A DNA stretch of 64,000 bases from CAYUIS01 sp964444825 (lineage in GTDB: Bacteria > Chloroflexota > Anaerolineae > B4-G1), in assembly GCA_964444825.1 (NCBI GenBank), contig CAYUIS010000004.1:5823-69822 (forward strand). The letters run 5' to 3'. The notes below the pieces were generated by a model that saw only the letters and a program-made list of their open reading frames with translations, was not told the origin of the DNA and ran no database searches. Within the stretch, counting starts at the first letter, position 1, and every line of letters begins with the position of its first letter. The position numbers and the translations under genes were made by a program. This document shows positions 15,672 through 24,235 of this stretch, piece after piece.

Positions 15672-16606
15672 AGTGTTGCCTCCCTTTTGCTCGGGTGTCC
15701 CGGCCGCCGGAGCAGATTGCGTATGGAAACGTGCCGGCGCTGTAACACCCAGGCGACGATCCAGCCGAACAAAAAGTTCGACGATGTCACCTCCACAAAG
15801 TGTGCCCGTCGGATTGCCTCGGGCATGATCGGGTTGGGCATCAGCAGGAGAAATCCCATCAGGACAGAGAACAGAAGGGCCACTGCCAGGTTGGATTCCC
15901 ACCGTTGGCCCTCCATCATCCGGATCACGGGCAGCGCCAGGATTGCCCATATGATGCCCCGCGCCACTTGCAGGAGTGGCATCCAAGCGGGTGTTTGGAG
16001 ATCCCCGTAATAGCTCTGAAATGCGTCGCCGACGAGCGGCATGAATACGAGTAAGCCAAACGAAAAGTAGACGGCTACGTAGATGGCCCCGATTGCCAGG
16101 AGCCTCCCAATCCACCTCATCCAGCCCATGTCGGGCATCCGGTCGGGCTTCTGAGTGTCTCTAGCCCCCGTCATCTTGCCGTGGATTAGGACAGCCATGG
16201 GTGAAAACAACGCTGCTACGACGGCCCCATGGGCAAACTGGTGGGGAATCATTGCGGCCGGCATAATGTCTACCAAGTATTTGAGAAACACAACCGCCTC
16301 AATCGCCGACAGGAACGTCGTTACGCCGTATTGCACCAAAAAGATCGCTAGAATCAGCCGCCAGCCGGTCCACCGCGAGCGAACGATGGGATAGCTTAGC
16401 ACGGCGGCATGGCACGCGCACACAATCAGCAGGGGCAATACCGCGTCCGCTGGGTCTATGGACTGCACAAAGTATGTCGCTAGCTCAGCGGTGGGGATTG
16501 GCAGGACGATGCCCATCACAGTATTAGCCACCGAGTAGCACAGGAACAGGATGATGGTCAGGGCGACTATTTTGAGCCCTAGAGTAAGTTTTGCTTTGGC
16601 TTTCAT
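15668..16606 (-). CDS. Polytopic membrane protein of unknown function
   Basis: A 312-residue protein with about eight hydrophobic helices and no motif I recognise. The N-terminus MKAKAKLTLGLK is followed by a helix at about 10-30; the C-terminus is basic (LRRPGHPSKRE). ATG at 16606 follows a G-rich stretch; an ATG 48 bases upstream would add 16 residues and lacks a good ribosome site. Its stop overlaps the ATPase ATG, so it is part of the ABC-2 operon and may be an accessory membrane subunit or immunity-type protein. Function is not assigned. Confidence 0.8.
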   Translation of the reverse strand: MKAKAKLTLGLKIVALTIILFLCYSVANTVMGIVLPIPTAELATYFVQSIDPADAVLPLLIVCACHAAVLSYPIVRSRWTGWRLILAIFLVQYGVTTFLSAIEAVVFLKYLVDIMPAAMIPHQFAHGAVVAALFSPMAVLIHGKMTGARDTQKPDRMPDMGWMRWIGRLLAIGAIYVAVYFSFGLLVFMPLVGDAFQSYYGDLQTPAWMPLLQVARGIIWAILALPVIRMMEGQRWESNLAVALLFSVLMGFLLLMPNPIMPEAIRRAHFVEVTSSNFLFGWIVAWVLQRRHVSIRNLLRRPGHPSKREATL

Positions 16607-16661
16607 TCGAGTTTCCCCCCTGTATGAAATACCGCAATGATTATGTCCACTCACGTTCTTC

Positions 16662-16850
16662 CTATGCGTCCGTGTTCTGAAGAGCAGCCAGCGCGAGGGT
16701 GAACAAGCCTATCCCCAGCAGGGTGATGTGGACATCGACCGATGCGGTGTTCAGGACGCCCAGCACCACACTGGTGACGGACATTCCCAGTGCCACAGCC
16801 TTTAGCACCAGGTCGACGATTGAGCTAACGCTAGTCTTTTGGTTTTCCAT
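16662..16850 (-). CDS. Small membrane protein, 62 aa
   Basis: First gene of the ABC-2 operon. It has a short polar N-terminus (MENQKTSVSS), then two hydrophobic helices (about 11-33 and 38-58) separated by a short polar stretch. AGGAGG lies 9 bases upstream of the ATG, good support that it is translated. The next gene starts 55 bases downstream. I recognise no family. A regulatory or accessory membrane peptide for the transporter is possible but unproven. Confidence 0.65.
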   Translation of the reverse strand: MENQKTSVSSIVDLVLKAVALGMSVTSVVLGVLNTASVDVHITLLGIGLFTLALAALQNTDA

Positions 16851-16966
16851 CCGAGTTGACCTCCTATGTGTTGGACTTTAGTCATTATACGCGCGTATGC
16901 CGGCCCGCGCATCGTCTGACTGAACATATCTGCACTTGTACCTTTGGACAGTGTACGAAGGTGCAA

Positions 16967-16996
16967 TTGCATTCCCGTCTCTTTTTGTGGTACAAT
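16967..16996 (+). promoter_or_regulatory. Sigma70-type promoter for second histidine kinase
   Basis: TTGCAT at 16967-16972 and TACAAT at 16991-16996 with an 18-base spacer. Transcription would start near 17003, immediately before or within GGAGG (17002-17006), so the leader would be very short. Confidence 0.55.
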
Positions 16997-17012
16997 GGGC
17001 TGGAGGTTAAAA

Positions 17013-18251
17013 ATGGCACAACCATACCGGCCTTCTACTGACGAGATGACGATCCGCGAGGAAATCGCGGGGATATGGCCCTTTTTTGCATTGGTGACGC
17101 TTGTTATCGCGGGAGGCTATGTGACGGCCCTGTTCTCCCAGCGAGCTTTGCACCAGCCGCTCCGGCTGGCGATCTTTACCCTGCTGATGCTGCTGCACGG
17201 CGGTCTGTACTGGTTGGTGGGGTACTTGATCAGATACAGGCGCTGGTTGCCGATCTACTTTGTCGTGCAAGGGGCACTGGCCTTTGCCATCGGGCTTCTC
17301 ACACCTGGCCATTGGTTAACGATCGCGCTCCATCTGGCCTTGGCTGGCCTCATGATCGGCGCCTTGTGGCCCAACGTGCGTGCGAGCATCCTGGCAGCGC
17401 TGATTTGCTTTGCACTCCTGGCGCTCAACCTTGGTCTCACATCGTGGGACCTGCAGGCGCTTCTCGAGTTCTTGCCACTCGTTGGGTTTATGCTGTTGTT
17501 CGTGTTTATCTATGTGGCACTCCTCGTCCATCAAGTTGAGGCCCATGAGCAGACCCAGAAGCTCTTGCGCGAACTGGAGATCGCCCATCAGCGGCTGCAG
17601 GCGTATGCCGATCAGGTTGAGGAGTTGACCCTCAGCCAGGAGCGGGAGCGGATGGCCCGCGAGTTGCACGATACGCTAGCTCAAGGCGTAGCAGGCTTGA
17701 TCCTGCAACTGGAAGCGGCTGACGGTCACCTGGAGCACGGCAATTCAGCGCGAGCGCACGCGGTGGTACAGCAAGCGATGCAGGGTGCCAGAACGACGCT
17801 GGACGAAGCACGTCGGGCAATCCAGGCGCTGCGTCCAGCGGCACTGGAGCAGGGTGACCTGGTCGATGCCCTGAAACGGGAAGTAGGTCAATTCACTACC
17901 ACGACCGGCACGCCTGCCACGCTTGATATCGACGGCAGCCTGTCCGAGCTGGCGATCGATGGTGCTCAGAATGTCCTTCGTATCGTTCAGGAGAGCCTGA
18001 CCAATGTCGCCCGCCACGCCGACGCCAGTCACGTCTTGGTTCGACTGGCAGAGCGGGATGGGTTTCTCCAGGTGATGGTCCAGGATGATGGTGTGGGATT
18101 CGATCTGGTTGAGGCGCAAGGACAGCCGGACAGATTTGGGCTGGCGGGGATGGAGGAACGGGCGCAGCGCATAGGCGGGGTACTGCAGGTGGAGAGCGCG
18201 GCAGGGGAGGGGACCACGGTAACGCTCCAGGTCAAAGGGGAAGGGCAATGA
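17013..18251 (+). CDS. Sensor histidine kinase, NarX/DesK-like
   Basis: A 412-residue kinase with five or six N-terminal membrane helices (about 20-170), a coiled segment (about 175-210), the dimerisation motif RERMARELHDTLAQG with phospho-acceptor H219, and an HATPase domain with LRIVQESLTNVARHA, DDGVGF and GLAGMEERA. ATG at 17013 is preferred over the longer frame because GGAGG lies 6 bases upstream and the promoter overlaps the longer version. Its stop overlaps the regulator's ATG. The membrane-embedded sensor without an external domain suggests sensing of membrane stress, as in DesK/LiaS-type kinases; this fits the divergent ABC-2 operon. Confidence 0.93.
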   Translation: MAQPYRPSTDEMTIREEIAGIWPFFALVTLVIAGGYVTALFSQRALHQPLRLAIFTLLMLLHGGLYWLVGYLIRYRRWLPIYFVVQGALAFAIGLLTPGHWLTIALHLALAGLMIGALWPNVRASILAALICFALLALNLGLTSWDLQALLEFLPLVGFMLLFVFIYVALLVHQVEAHEQTQKLLRELEIAHQRLQAYADQVEELTLSQERERMARELHDTLAQGVAGLILQLEAADGHLEHGNSARAHAVVQQAMQGARTTLDEARRAIQALRPAALEQGDLVDALKREVGQFTTTTGTPATLDIDGSLSELAIDGAQNVLRIVQESLTNVARHADASHVLVRLAERDGFLQVMVQDDGVGFDLVEAQGQPDRFGLAGMEERAQRIGGVLQVESAAGEGTTVTLQVKGEGQ

Positions 18252-18880
18252 TCCGCGTCCTGATCGCCGACGACCATATGGTGGTTCGCGAAGGGCTGCA
18301 CACCATTCTGGAGGTAGCCGAGGATCTTGTTCCGGTAGGGGAGGCATCCGACGGCGCCGAGGCCGTGAGGCTGGCGGGCGAACTCTTGCCTGACGTGGTG
18401 CTGATGGACCTGCGTATGCCCAATATGGATGGCATTGAGGCTATCCGACAGATCAAGGCCCTCTATCCCAATGTAGAGATCGTTATCCTGACGACCTATG
18501 ATGACGACGAGTACATCGTGCGCGGACTGCAGGCCGGGGCGCGGGGATATCTGCTCAAGGATGCTGGACGCCAGGCGCTGTTCGAGTCCATCCGGGCCGC
18601 CGCGCGGGGTGAGTCACTCCTACCATCGGCAGTGGTCGATAGGGTTGTGGCTCATCTGGCGAGGCCCCGGCCGGTCGAACAGGATACACTGTCGCAGCGT
18701 GAGCAGGAGGTGCTGGCGCTCTTGGCGCAGGGGGCGGCGAACAAGGAAATCGCGGCGCAGCTTCACATCACCGAACGCACCGTCAAAGCCCACGTGACGA
18801 GCATATTCAACAAACTCGGCGTGAACTCCCGCGCCGAGGCGGTGGCCGTCGCCCTGCGAAGCGGGCTCCTGCCTGCATAG
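18248..18880 (+). CDS. NarL-family response regulator
   Basis: A 210-residue regulator translationally coupled to the kinase by an ATGA overlap. The receiver has D8-D9, phospho-acceptor D54 in VLMDLRMP, and K in YLLKDAG. The LuxR domain (about 145-205) has LSQREQEVLALLAQG and TVKAHVTSIFNKLGV. It probably activates the divergent ABC-2 transporter operon at 16850-13642, by analogy with antibiotic-resistance two-component/ABC modules; target inferred from position. Confidence 0.94.
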   Translation: MIRVLIADDHMVVREGLHTILEVAEDLVPVGEASDGAEAVRLAGELLPDVVLMDLRMPNMDGIEAIRQIKALYPNVEIVILTTYDDDEYIVRGLQAGARGYLLKDAGRQALFESIRAAARGESLLPSAVVDRVVAHLARPRPVEQDTLSQREQEVLALLAQGAANKEIAAQLHITERTVKAHVTSIFNKLGVNSRAEAVAVALRSGLLPA

Positions 18881-18911
18881 CCACCGGGCTGGTTGCCGCC
18901 TTCCTATCCAC

Positions 18912-20006
18912 CTAACCCTGCCGGAAACGCAACGCGTCCGTCGGACAGACCGTGGTGCATAGACCACACGAGCGGCACCGCGCCTTTTCGAGAATCATCT
19001 CCACTTCGGGGGTGAGGTGGCGGGCTCTGTAGGCGCACGCGGTGACACAGCGGCCACATTGGGTGCACAGTTCTGGGTCGAAGCAAAAGTCGAGCGCGGC
19101 GGAAGGGATGGACCTCTGCAGGTGGGGTAGGGCCAGGCCGCGTAATTCCTCCAGACTGGCGTAGTGGTGCTGCTCCAGCCATCGTTCCAGGCGGACCAGT
19201 GTCTTGCCGAACCATCCCAGCCCCTGAAGCAGGGGAGCGGTGTGGACACCTACCGCTGTCGCGCCAGCCATCACCATCTCGACGGCATGTTCCGCTTGCC
19301 CTACTCCCCCGGTGCCCACTACCGGGACGTCGTGCTGAAGACAGACTTCGGCCACGGCGCGCAGAGCGACGGGGCGGATAGCACTACCCGACAGCCAGGC
19401 GAAAGAGCCCAGCATCGGTTGCCCGGTCTCGACGTCCACCCGCAGTGCCGGGCCGATGGAGTCGATGGCGGTCACGCCGTCGGCGCCGGCCTGCAGGCAT
19501 CCATCCACCACCCCTGCGAGGTCGGGCCAGTTGGCGCTGACCTTGATCAGGACGGGGATCGTGACGTTCCGCTTCGCCGCTGCCACCATCGGCGCGGCAT
19601 CGCGTGCCTGGTAGGAGACCAGTTCCAGCATATCGGCCCCGGCCGCGGCCAGAGGCGCTGCCAGTTGTTCCACCTCGGCAGGCGTGTGACCAGTGCTGGC
19701 GATGATGACCCTGTTCTGGAGAGCATTGTCCCTGTCAGCAAGAGTGGGCAGTTCCTCTTCGATCCACTGCAAAGCCGATAGATCGGACCAGCCCTCGGTG
19801 TTGAGCATACTCCCGCGTCCTGCCGCGGCGATGTGGGGCATAGGGTTGGTCGTCGCCTCAGGACGGATGGTCTTGGTGACCACTGCTGCCGCACCGGCGT
19901 CAAATGCTGCCTGAATCGCTTCCGCGTTCCAGGAGAGCGGGCCGGAAGCCAGGACGAGGGGGTTCGGTAGTCTAATGCCGCATAGGGCTACAGTCAGGTC
20001 AGACAC
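18912..20006 (-). CDS. PreA-like dihydropyrimidine dehydrogenase/dihydroorotate dehydrogenase family flavoprotein
   Basis: A 364-residue FMN-barrel protein with a C-terminal ferredoxin domain carrying two 4Fe-4S motifs (CTQCGRCVTAC, CRSCGLCTTVCP). FMN-domain motifs include NPLVLASGPL and VPVVGTGGVG. GTG at 20006 is taken as start because AAGGAGG is just upstream, although spacing is only 4 bases; an ATG at 20027 lacks a ribosome site. The loop that holds the catalytic Cys in dihydropyrimidine dehydrogenases reads LELVSYQARD here, with no Cys, unlike the second copy at 44504-45685. It may therefore act on a different substrate or run the reductive direction poorly. Last gene of the long minus-strand run. 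Confidence 0.85.
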   Translation of the reverse strand: MSDLTVALCGIRLPNPLVLASGPLSWNAEAIQAAFDAGAAAVVTKTIRPEATTNPMPHIAAAGRGSMLNTEGWSDLSALQWIEEELPTLADRDNALQNRVIIASTGHTPAEVEQLAAPLAAAGADMLELVSYQARDAAPMVAAAKRNVTIPVLIKVSANWPDLAGVVDGCLQAGADGVTAIDSIGPALRVDVETGQPMLGSFAWLSGSAIRPVALRAVAEVCLQHDVPVVGTGGVGQAEHAVEMVMAGATAVGVHTAPLLQGLGWFGKTLVRLERWLEQHHYASLEELRGLALPHLQRSIPSAALDFCFDPELCTQCGRCVTACAYRARHLTPEVEMILEKARCRSCGLCTTVCPTDALRFRQG

Positions 20007-20097
20007 TGTGCCTCCTTGCTGCTTCAAGTGTCAGAGCTTCAGGTTATCGTGAATGGCTCGACCAAGAACCTGAGGCCCGGAAACAGATGACCCTGGA

Positions 20098-21423
20098 TCA
20101 CGTCCGCCACAGGTGAACTGCTGCCTCAACCGCTCGTGCCCGCACCCTCGCCTCATCTACGCCGATCACGTCCCCGTCCTTGAGGAGCCAGCGTCCAGCG
20201 CACATCACGCCACGCAGGTCTGAGGGGTTCCGCCAGAGGAGCAACTGATCGGCCAGGTTGTGGCGGGCCAGGGGGGTAGGTAGGTCGGCGGCGATCAGTA
20301 AGAGATCGGCCTGGTTGCCGAGGGCCAATGTCCCCAGGTTTTCGAAACCCAGTGCCCGAGCGCCGTTCTGTGTCGCCATTGTCCACACGGTGTCCGCTGG
20401 CATCGTGCCCGGGTCGAGCAGCCGGGCCTTTGGGATCAGAGCAGCGGCCCGCATCACCTCGAAAAAGTTATTGACATAACCATCGGTGCCCAGGGTGACG
20501 TTGACACCGGCAGCCAGCATCTCCGGAACGGGGGCAAAGCCGCCGCCCACTTCGCAGTTGGAAAGCGGCTGATGGGAAACGTGCACACCATTCTGAGCCA
20601 GGATAGCGATCTCAGCGGCGTCGATCTGCACGCATTGGGAGGCCAGCACGTGGTCACCCAGGACGCCCAGTTGGCCATAGTAGGCAACAGGCCGCAACCC
20701 AAAGTGGGACAGGCAGTATTCCGGCTCATAGGTTCCCTCAGAAAGGTGCATGTGCACTTTTGCACCCCGTTCTGCAGCCAGCCCAAAAGCACGCCGGATA
20801 AAGTCAGCGGAGCAGGTGAAGGTGGTGTGAAAGCACATCATTCCAGAGACCAGCCCGTCCCGTTCTCGGCAGGCGTCGATAAGGTCGGCGTTTTCGCGCA
20901 GACCCAGCTCGCCGTTCTCCGCACTCACCCGCTGGGTGGCCTCGAAGGAGAGCACGCCCCGCAGCCCTCGGCGGCGCACAATCTCAGCCTCCACCTCCAG
21001 CGCACCCGGCAGGGCATAGGGGGCTTCCAGGCAGTCATAGAACGTGGTGACGCCGGAACGGACCATCTCCAGGCAGGCCCAATCGGTTGCGGCCGCGATG
21101 AGGTCGTGGGTCAGGCTGTCCTCGACCCGGGGCCACCAATAGTCCTCCAGGAATGGCCAAAAGCCAGCAGGAGCCTCCTCCAGCGGGATGCCGTGGGCCA
21201 GAACGCCGTACATATGATGATGCGCGTTGACAAAGGCGGGTGTGAGGATACAATCCTTCGCCTCCACGACGGCGGCATTTGGGAAACGGGCGCGCAGGTC
21301 GGCGTGGGGGGCAACAGCAACTATACGCTCATCTTGAACAGCTACGCCCCAACCCAGGTGGGGTGGCTGCGTCGTGTCAGCCCAGAGCATATGGCCCAAG
21401 ATCAATGTCGTAAGCGTACGCAC
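20098..21423 (-). CDS. SsnA-like amidohydrolase (cytosine deaminase superfamily)
   Basis: A 441-residue metal-dependent deaminase or hydrolase. Metal-ligand motifs are in order: HHH in VNAHHHMYG, H in KVHMHLSEG, and LGTDGYVNN with the catalytic Asp. Length and layout match the SsnA/AtzA/TrzA group, which deaminates heterocycles such as guanine, cytosine or s-triazines. The start is the second of two close GTG codons (21423), 5 bases after AGGAGG; the first GTG overlaps the ribosome site. It lies between a MoaD-like gene and the PreA-like gene. In E. coli ssnA is likewise beside flavoprotein ygfK and xdhD. Substrate is not determinable. Confidence 0.85.
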   Translation of the reverse strand: MRTLTTLILGHMLWADTTQPPHLGWGVAVQDERIVAVAPHADLRARFPNAAVVEAKDCILTPAFVNAHHHMYGVLAHGIPLEEAPAGFWPFLEDYWWPRVEDSLTHDLIAAATDWACLEMVRSGVTTFYDCLEAPYALPGALEVEAEIVRRRGLRGVLSFEATQRVSAENGELGLRENADLIDACRERDGLVSGMMCFHTTFTCSADFIRRAFGLAAERGAKVHMHLSEGTYEPEYCLSHFGLRPVAYYGQLGVLGDHVLASQCVQIDAAEIAILAQNGVHVSHQPLSNCEVGGGFAPVPEMLAAGVNVTLGTDGYVNNFFEVMRAAALIPKARLLDPGTMPADTVWTMATQNGARALGFENLGTLALGNQADLLLIAADLPTPLARHNLADQLLLWRNPSDLRGVMCAGRWLLKDGDVIGVDEARVRARAVEAAVHLWRT

Positions 21424-21453
21424 TCTCACCTCCTAATACCCAATCTCCGGTAG

Positions 21454-21474
21454 GGGCCGCCCTTGTGGCGGCCC
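21454..21474. repeat. GGGCCGCC-CTTGT-GGCGGCCC hairpin
   Basis: Perfect 8-bp stem (21454-21461 and 21467-21474) with loop CTTGT, between the MoaD-like gene and the amidohydrolase. The same hairpin occurs at 58170-58188 and a degraded version at about 56159-56182. It could act as an attenuator or processing site in the operon. Confidence 0.65.
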
Positions 21475-21480
21475 TCGGCG

Positions 21481-21765
21481 TCATCCCCCGGCGATGGCCG
21501 GGAAGAGCATCAGTTCGTCGCCGTCGGACAGCGGATCGTCGAACCGCTTGTGGGGCACCAGCTTTCGATTGCGAAATACGACCAGGTGGGACACGACATT
21601 TCCCTGCGGTGAAAAAAGCATCTGCTTTAGGTGAGGGCCGTGACGGTCTGCCAGGTATCCCAGCCCGGCGCGTAGCGACGTCCCCTCGTGCAGGGTGATG
21701 GTCTCCTGTTCAATGCCCGCGCTCCGGCGGAGCATATTGTGGTAGCGTATGCTGACGGTGATCAT
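21481..21765 (-). CDS. MoaD/ThiS-like sulfur carrier protein
   Basis: A 94-residue ubiquitin-fold protein ending PAIAGG; the terminal Gly-Gly is the adenylation/thiocarboxylate site of MoaD-type carriers. It overlaps the stop of the upstream AOR gene by 4 bases (ATGA), so it is co-translated with the tungsten enzyme. AOR needs a tungsten-bispterin cofactor, so a dedicated carrier for cofactor dithiolene sulfur is the likely role. A second such pair is at 46839-48957. Confidence 0.85.
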   Translation of the reverse strand: MITVSIRYHNMLRRSAGIEQETITLHEGTSLRAGLGYLADRHGPHLKQMLFSPQGNVVSHLVVFRNRKLVPHKRFDDPLSDGDELMLFPAIAGG

Positions 21766-23702
21766 TTCTCCGCCAGGCTCGGGTTCAGCCACGGGGCGGC
21801 CTCCTCCAGTCCCAGTTCGCGCAGCTTACGCTCGGTCGGCCAGCCGGTCTCTGGATCCCATTCCCTCAACCGGTAGTATCCTTCCAACATCTGATCGAGT
21901 TCAACGACTTGCCCCTCAGCGTTCCCGGAGGGGGAAGGGTCCTCGGTAAACCGGCGGGGGAGGCGATCGTCGGCGCGGGTGATGCCGTGCCTGGCGTTGT
22001 AGCAGCGCTGGAGATTGTAAATCCGTTCGCCGATACGCTTCAACCGTTCCACAGGCATGTCCATCCCAGTCGCGGCCTCCAGCGCTGCAGCGATGTCGGG
22101 CCAATAGATCTCGGCCAGGACAAAGGTGCCGCCGGATTTGCACACCCCCACTGAGTCCACCACCGCCCCGAAATCCTCGCCGTCCTTGACCAGCAGCGGC
22201 TTGTGCTTGATCGCCAGTGGATCTGCCATCTCCGGCAGGTACTTTTCTCCGTAACGACGGCGGGCCTCGTCTGGGAAGCCGGTCTCGTCGATGACGGGAA
22301 AGGCCTTGAGGTGGTCGGCTCCGCGGTTGGATGTGGCGTGTGCCAGCCCCATCGACTTTTGAGCACGGCCATCCTGCGCGGCGATCTCCATCCCCTTGAC
22401 GTGCATCGCGTACTCTTCCGCACCCCGCCCGATAATGTCGGCCGCCCTGCGTACCCCCTCCGCAAGCAGAGCACCAAACCCCTCTCGACGGCTGATTTTT
22501 TCCAATAGGGGGAGGACGACGTCCGTGTCACTCCAGCGGAGCGCGAGCCCGTCCGTGTCGTCGAGGTTGAGGATCTCGTTTTCCCACAACTCCATAGCGA
22601 AACTGATCATCCGACCTGCAGAGATGGTGTCCATCCCCAGATCGTCACACAGTTGGTTGGCCGCCAATATGACGTCCAGGTCAGCGTTCAGGATATTGGC
22701 CCCCATCGAGTTGAGGGTCTCGTACTCAACGCTGTGCAGGGCGGTACCGGCGTGCGGTCCATCGGGGAGGCTGTACAGCTTGTCGCACCCGATGGGACAG
22801 CCGAAACAGGCCATGTGGCGAACAAAAGCCCGGCCTATCAGCGACTCTACGTTGATCTTGTCTACCTCCGAAAAAGACCCCATCTGGAAATTCTTGGTGG
22901 GGAAGCGGCCTAGGGGGTCCATCAGAGAGACGATGCCGGGGGTTCCGTGGGCGGAGACGTCAGGATAGATGGGATTGGCGCGAATCCGGCGGTGAAACTC
23001 GACCGCCAGATCGTGGAAACGCTCCGGATCAGCTATATGCACAGGCCCGCGTCCCCGAACTGCGATCGCCTTTAGGTTCTTGCTTCCCATCACCGCGCCC
23101 AATCCACAACGACCGAGTGAACGCTGCGACGTAACCTGAATACTGGCAAAACGAACCTGGTTCTCGCCAGCCGGTCCAATCGTCGCAACCTTGATCTGAG
23201 GGTCGCGCCCAGCATGGCGGATGGCAGACTCGGTCTGGGAGGTGGTCAGCCCCCAGAGTTCATCCGCGGGGCGCAGCTCGACTCTGCCCTTGTCCTGCCC
23301 GCCAGGAACAGGGTCGTCGGATAGCGCCAGGTAGACCGGCTCGGGTGCCCGTCCGACGAAAACGACCGCATCCCATCCGGCGAACTTTAGTTCCGGACCG
23401 AAGAAACCACCAGCGTTCGCGTCACCATATATGCCGGTGAGGGGCGACTTGGCGATGGCCTCCATCCGGCAGGCGTTGGGCACCAATGTGCCGATGAGAG
23501 GGCCCGCAGCGATGATGAGGAGGTTCTCCGGGGCCAGGGGGTCCACCTCAGCTCCCACGTTGTCCCACAATAGGCGGGTCCCGAAACCATTGCCGCCCAG
23601 GTAGTCTTCGGCCAGTGTCTGGTCATATTCCTGCGGTTCGATCTTGCCCGTGCTCAGATCGATGCGCAACCACTTGCCGACAAAACCTTTGTACGGAAAC
23701 AT
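21762..23702 (-). CDS. aor: Tungsten-containing aldehyde:ferredoxin oxidoreductase
   Basis: A 646-residue AOR-family enzyme oxidising an aldehyde to a carboxylate with ferredoxin as electron acceptor. The N-terminal domain starts FPYKGFVGKWLRIDLSTGK, and LGGNGFGTRLLWD belongs to the pterin-binding region. 4Fe-4S ligands are in CFGCPIGC (middle) and the distal Cys in DSVGVCKSG. The ferredoxin gene at 23774-24199 directly precedes it and a MoaD-like gene follows with overlap. ATG at 23702 follows GGGAG, which lies at the edge of a heptamer repeat. The aldehyde is not known. Confidence 0.94.
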   Translation of the reverse strand: MFPYKGFVGKWLRIDLSTGKIEPQEYDQTLAEDYLGGNGFGTRLLWDNVGAEVDPLAPENLLIIAAGPLIGTLVPNACRMEAIAKSPLTGIYGDANAGGFFGPELKFAGWDAVVFVGRAPEPVYLALSDDPVPGGQDKGRVELRPADELWGLTTSQTESAIRHAGRDPQIKVATIGPAGENQVRFASIQVTSQRSLGRCGLGAVMGSKNLKAIAVRGRGPVHIADPERFHDLAVEFHRRIRANPIYPDVSAHGTPGIVSLMDPLGRFPTKNFQMGSFSEVDKINVESLIGRAFVRHMACFGCPIGCDKLYSLPDGPHAGTALHSVEYETLNSMGANILNADLDVILAANQLCDDLGMDTISAGRMISFAMELWENEILNLDDTDGLALRWSDTDVVLPLLEKISRREGFGALLAEGVRRAADIIGRGAEEYAMHVKGMEIAAQDGRAQKSMGLAHATSNRGADHLKAFPVIDETGFPDEARRRYGEKYLPEMADPLAIKHKPLLVKDGEDFGAVVDSVGVCKSGGTFVLAEIYWPDIAAALEAATGMDMPVERLKRIGERIYNLQRCYNARHGITRADDRLPRRFTEDPSPSGNAEGQVVELDQMLEGYYRLREWDPETGWPTERKLRELGLEEAAPWLNPSLAEK

Positions 23703-23710
23703 ATGCCTAC

Positions 23711-23745
23711 TCCCTGATCCCCGATCCCTGCTCCCTGCTCCGAAG
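23711..23745. repeat. Heptamer tandem repeat upstream of AOR gene
   Basis: Five imperfect 7-base units of the pattern TCCCTGM (two exact TCCCTGC in a row at 23725-23738). On the minus strand these are GCAGGGA units just upstream of the AOR start codon, next to its GGGAG ribosome site. They occupy most of the gap between the ferredoxin and AOR genes. Confidence 0.6.
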
Positions 23746-23773
23746 TAAATGGGCAGTGATTTCTAGAGCATAG

Positions 23774-24199
23774 TCAAGCGTGCACCGTAACTACCCCGGT
23801 CGGGCACATCGCTGCGCACTCGGGCTCACCGCCACACAGGTCACATTTGAGGGATACACCCAGTTCCTCGTTCACGAATATCGCCCCGTACGGACACGCC
23901 TGCTCGCAGTCGCCGCAGCCAATACACACGTCCACATCGACCACCCACGCACCAAGAATGTCGTTCAAGGCGATCGCGTCTACCGGGCAGGCCTCAGCGC
24001 AGGGGGCGGTTTCACCATCCGGCCACTCCAAAGCGCCACACTGGCGGCAGATGTTGGGCGTGAACGGTCCCTTGTCGCTCTCAGCCAGGATGGTGATACG
24101 TGAGCGTCCCGGCCAGATGGCCCTCTCGTGGTGGAAAGAGCAAAAGCTCTCACAGATGCGGCAGCCAGTGCACTTTTCGGTTTCTACCTTCAGATACAT
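23774..24199 (-). CDS. Four-cluster ferredoxin, AOR electron-transfer subunit
   Basis: A 141-residue iron-sulfur protein of the HycB/DmsB type with four 4Fe-4S Cys motifs: CTGCRICESFC, CRQCG with CAEACP, CIGCGDCEQACP and CDLCGGEPECAAMCP. Starts at ATG 24199, 5 bases after AGGAGG; the open frame upstream runs through a heptamer repeat and is ignored. It sits immediately upstream of AOR and probably transfers its electrons to a ferredoxin or membrane acceptor, as small Fe-S subunits do in AorABC-type complexes. Confidence 0.92.
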   Translation of the reverse strand: MYLKVETEKCTGCRICESFCSFHHERAIWPGRSRITILAESDKGPFTPNICRQCGALEWPDGETAPCAEACPVDAIALNDILGAWVVDVDVCIGCGDCEQACPYGAIFVNEELGVSLKCDLCGGEPECAAMCPTGVVTVHA

Positions 24200-24202
24200 G
24201 TC

Positions 24203-24230
24203 TGCCTCCTGCCTCCTGCTTCTTGCTTCC
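24203..24230. repeat. Heptamer tandem repeat upstream of ferredoxin gene
   Basis: Four 7-base units TGCYTCY (TGCCTCC, TGCCTCC, TGCTTCT, TGCTTCC), with a fifth degenerate unit running into the upstream stop. On the minus strand the two perfect units read GGAGGCA and provide the ribosome site of the ferredoxin gene. Together with 23711-23745 the heptamers flank that gene. Confidence 0.65.
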
Positions 24231-24235
24231 TGCAC

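Noticed and set aside
15672..16115. N-terminal extension of the ABC-2 ATPase
   Set aside because: It overlaps the membrane protein gene in another frame; the ATG at 15671 has a good ribosome site and matches the family start.
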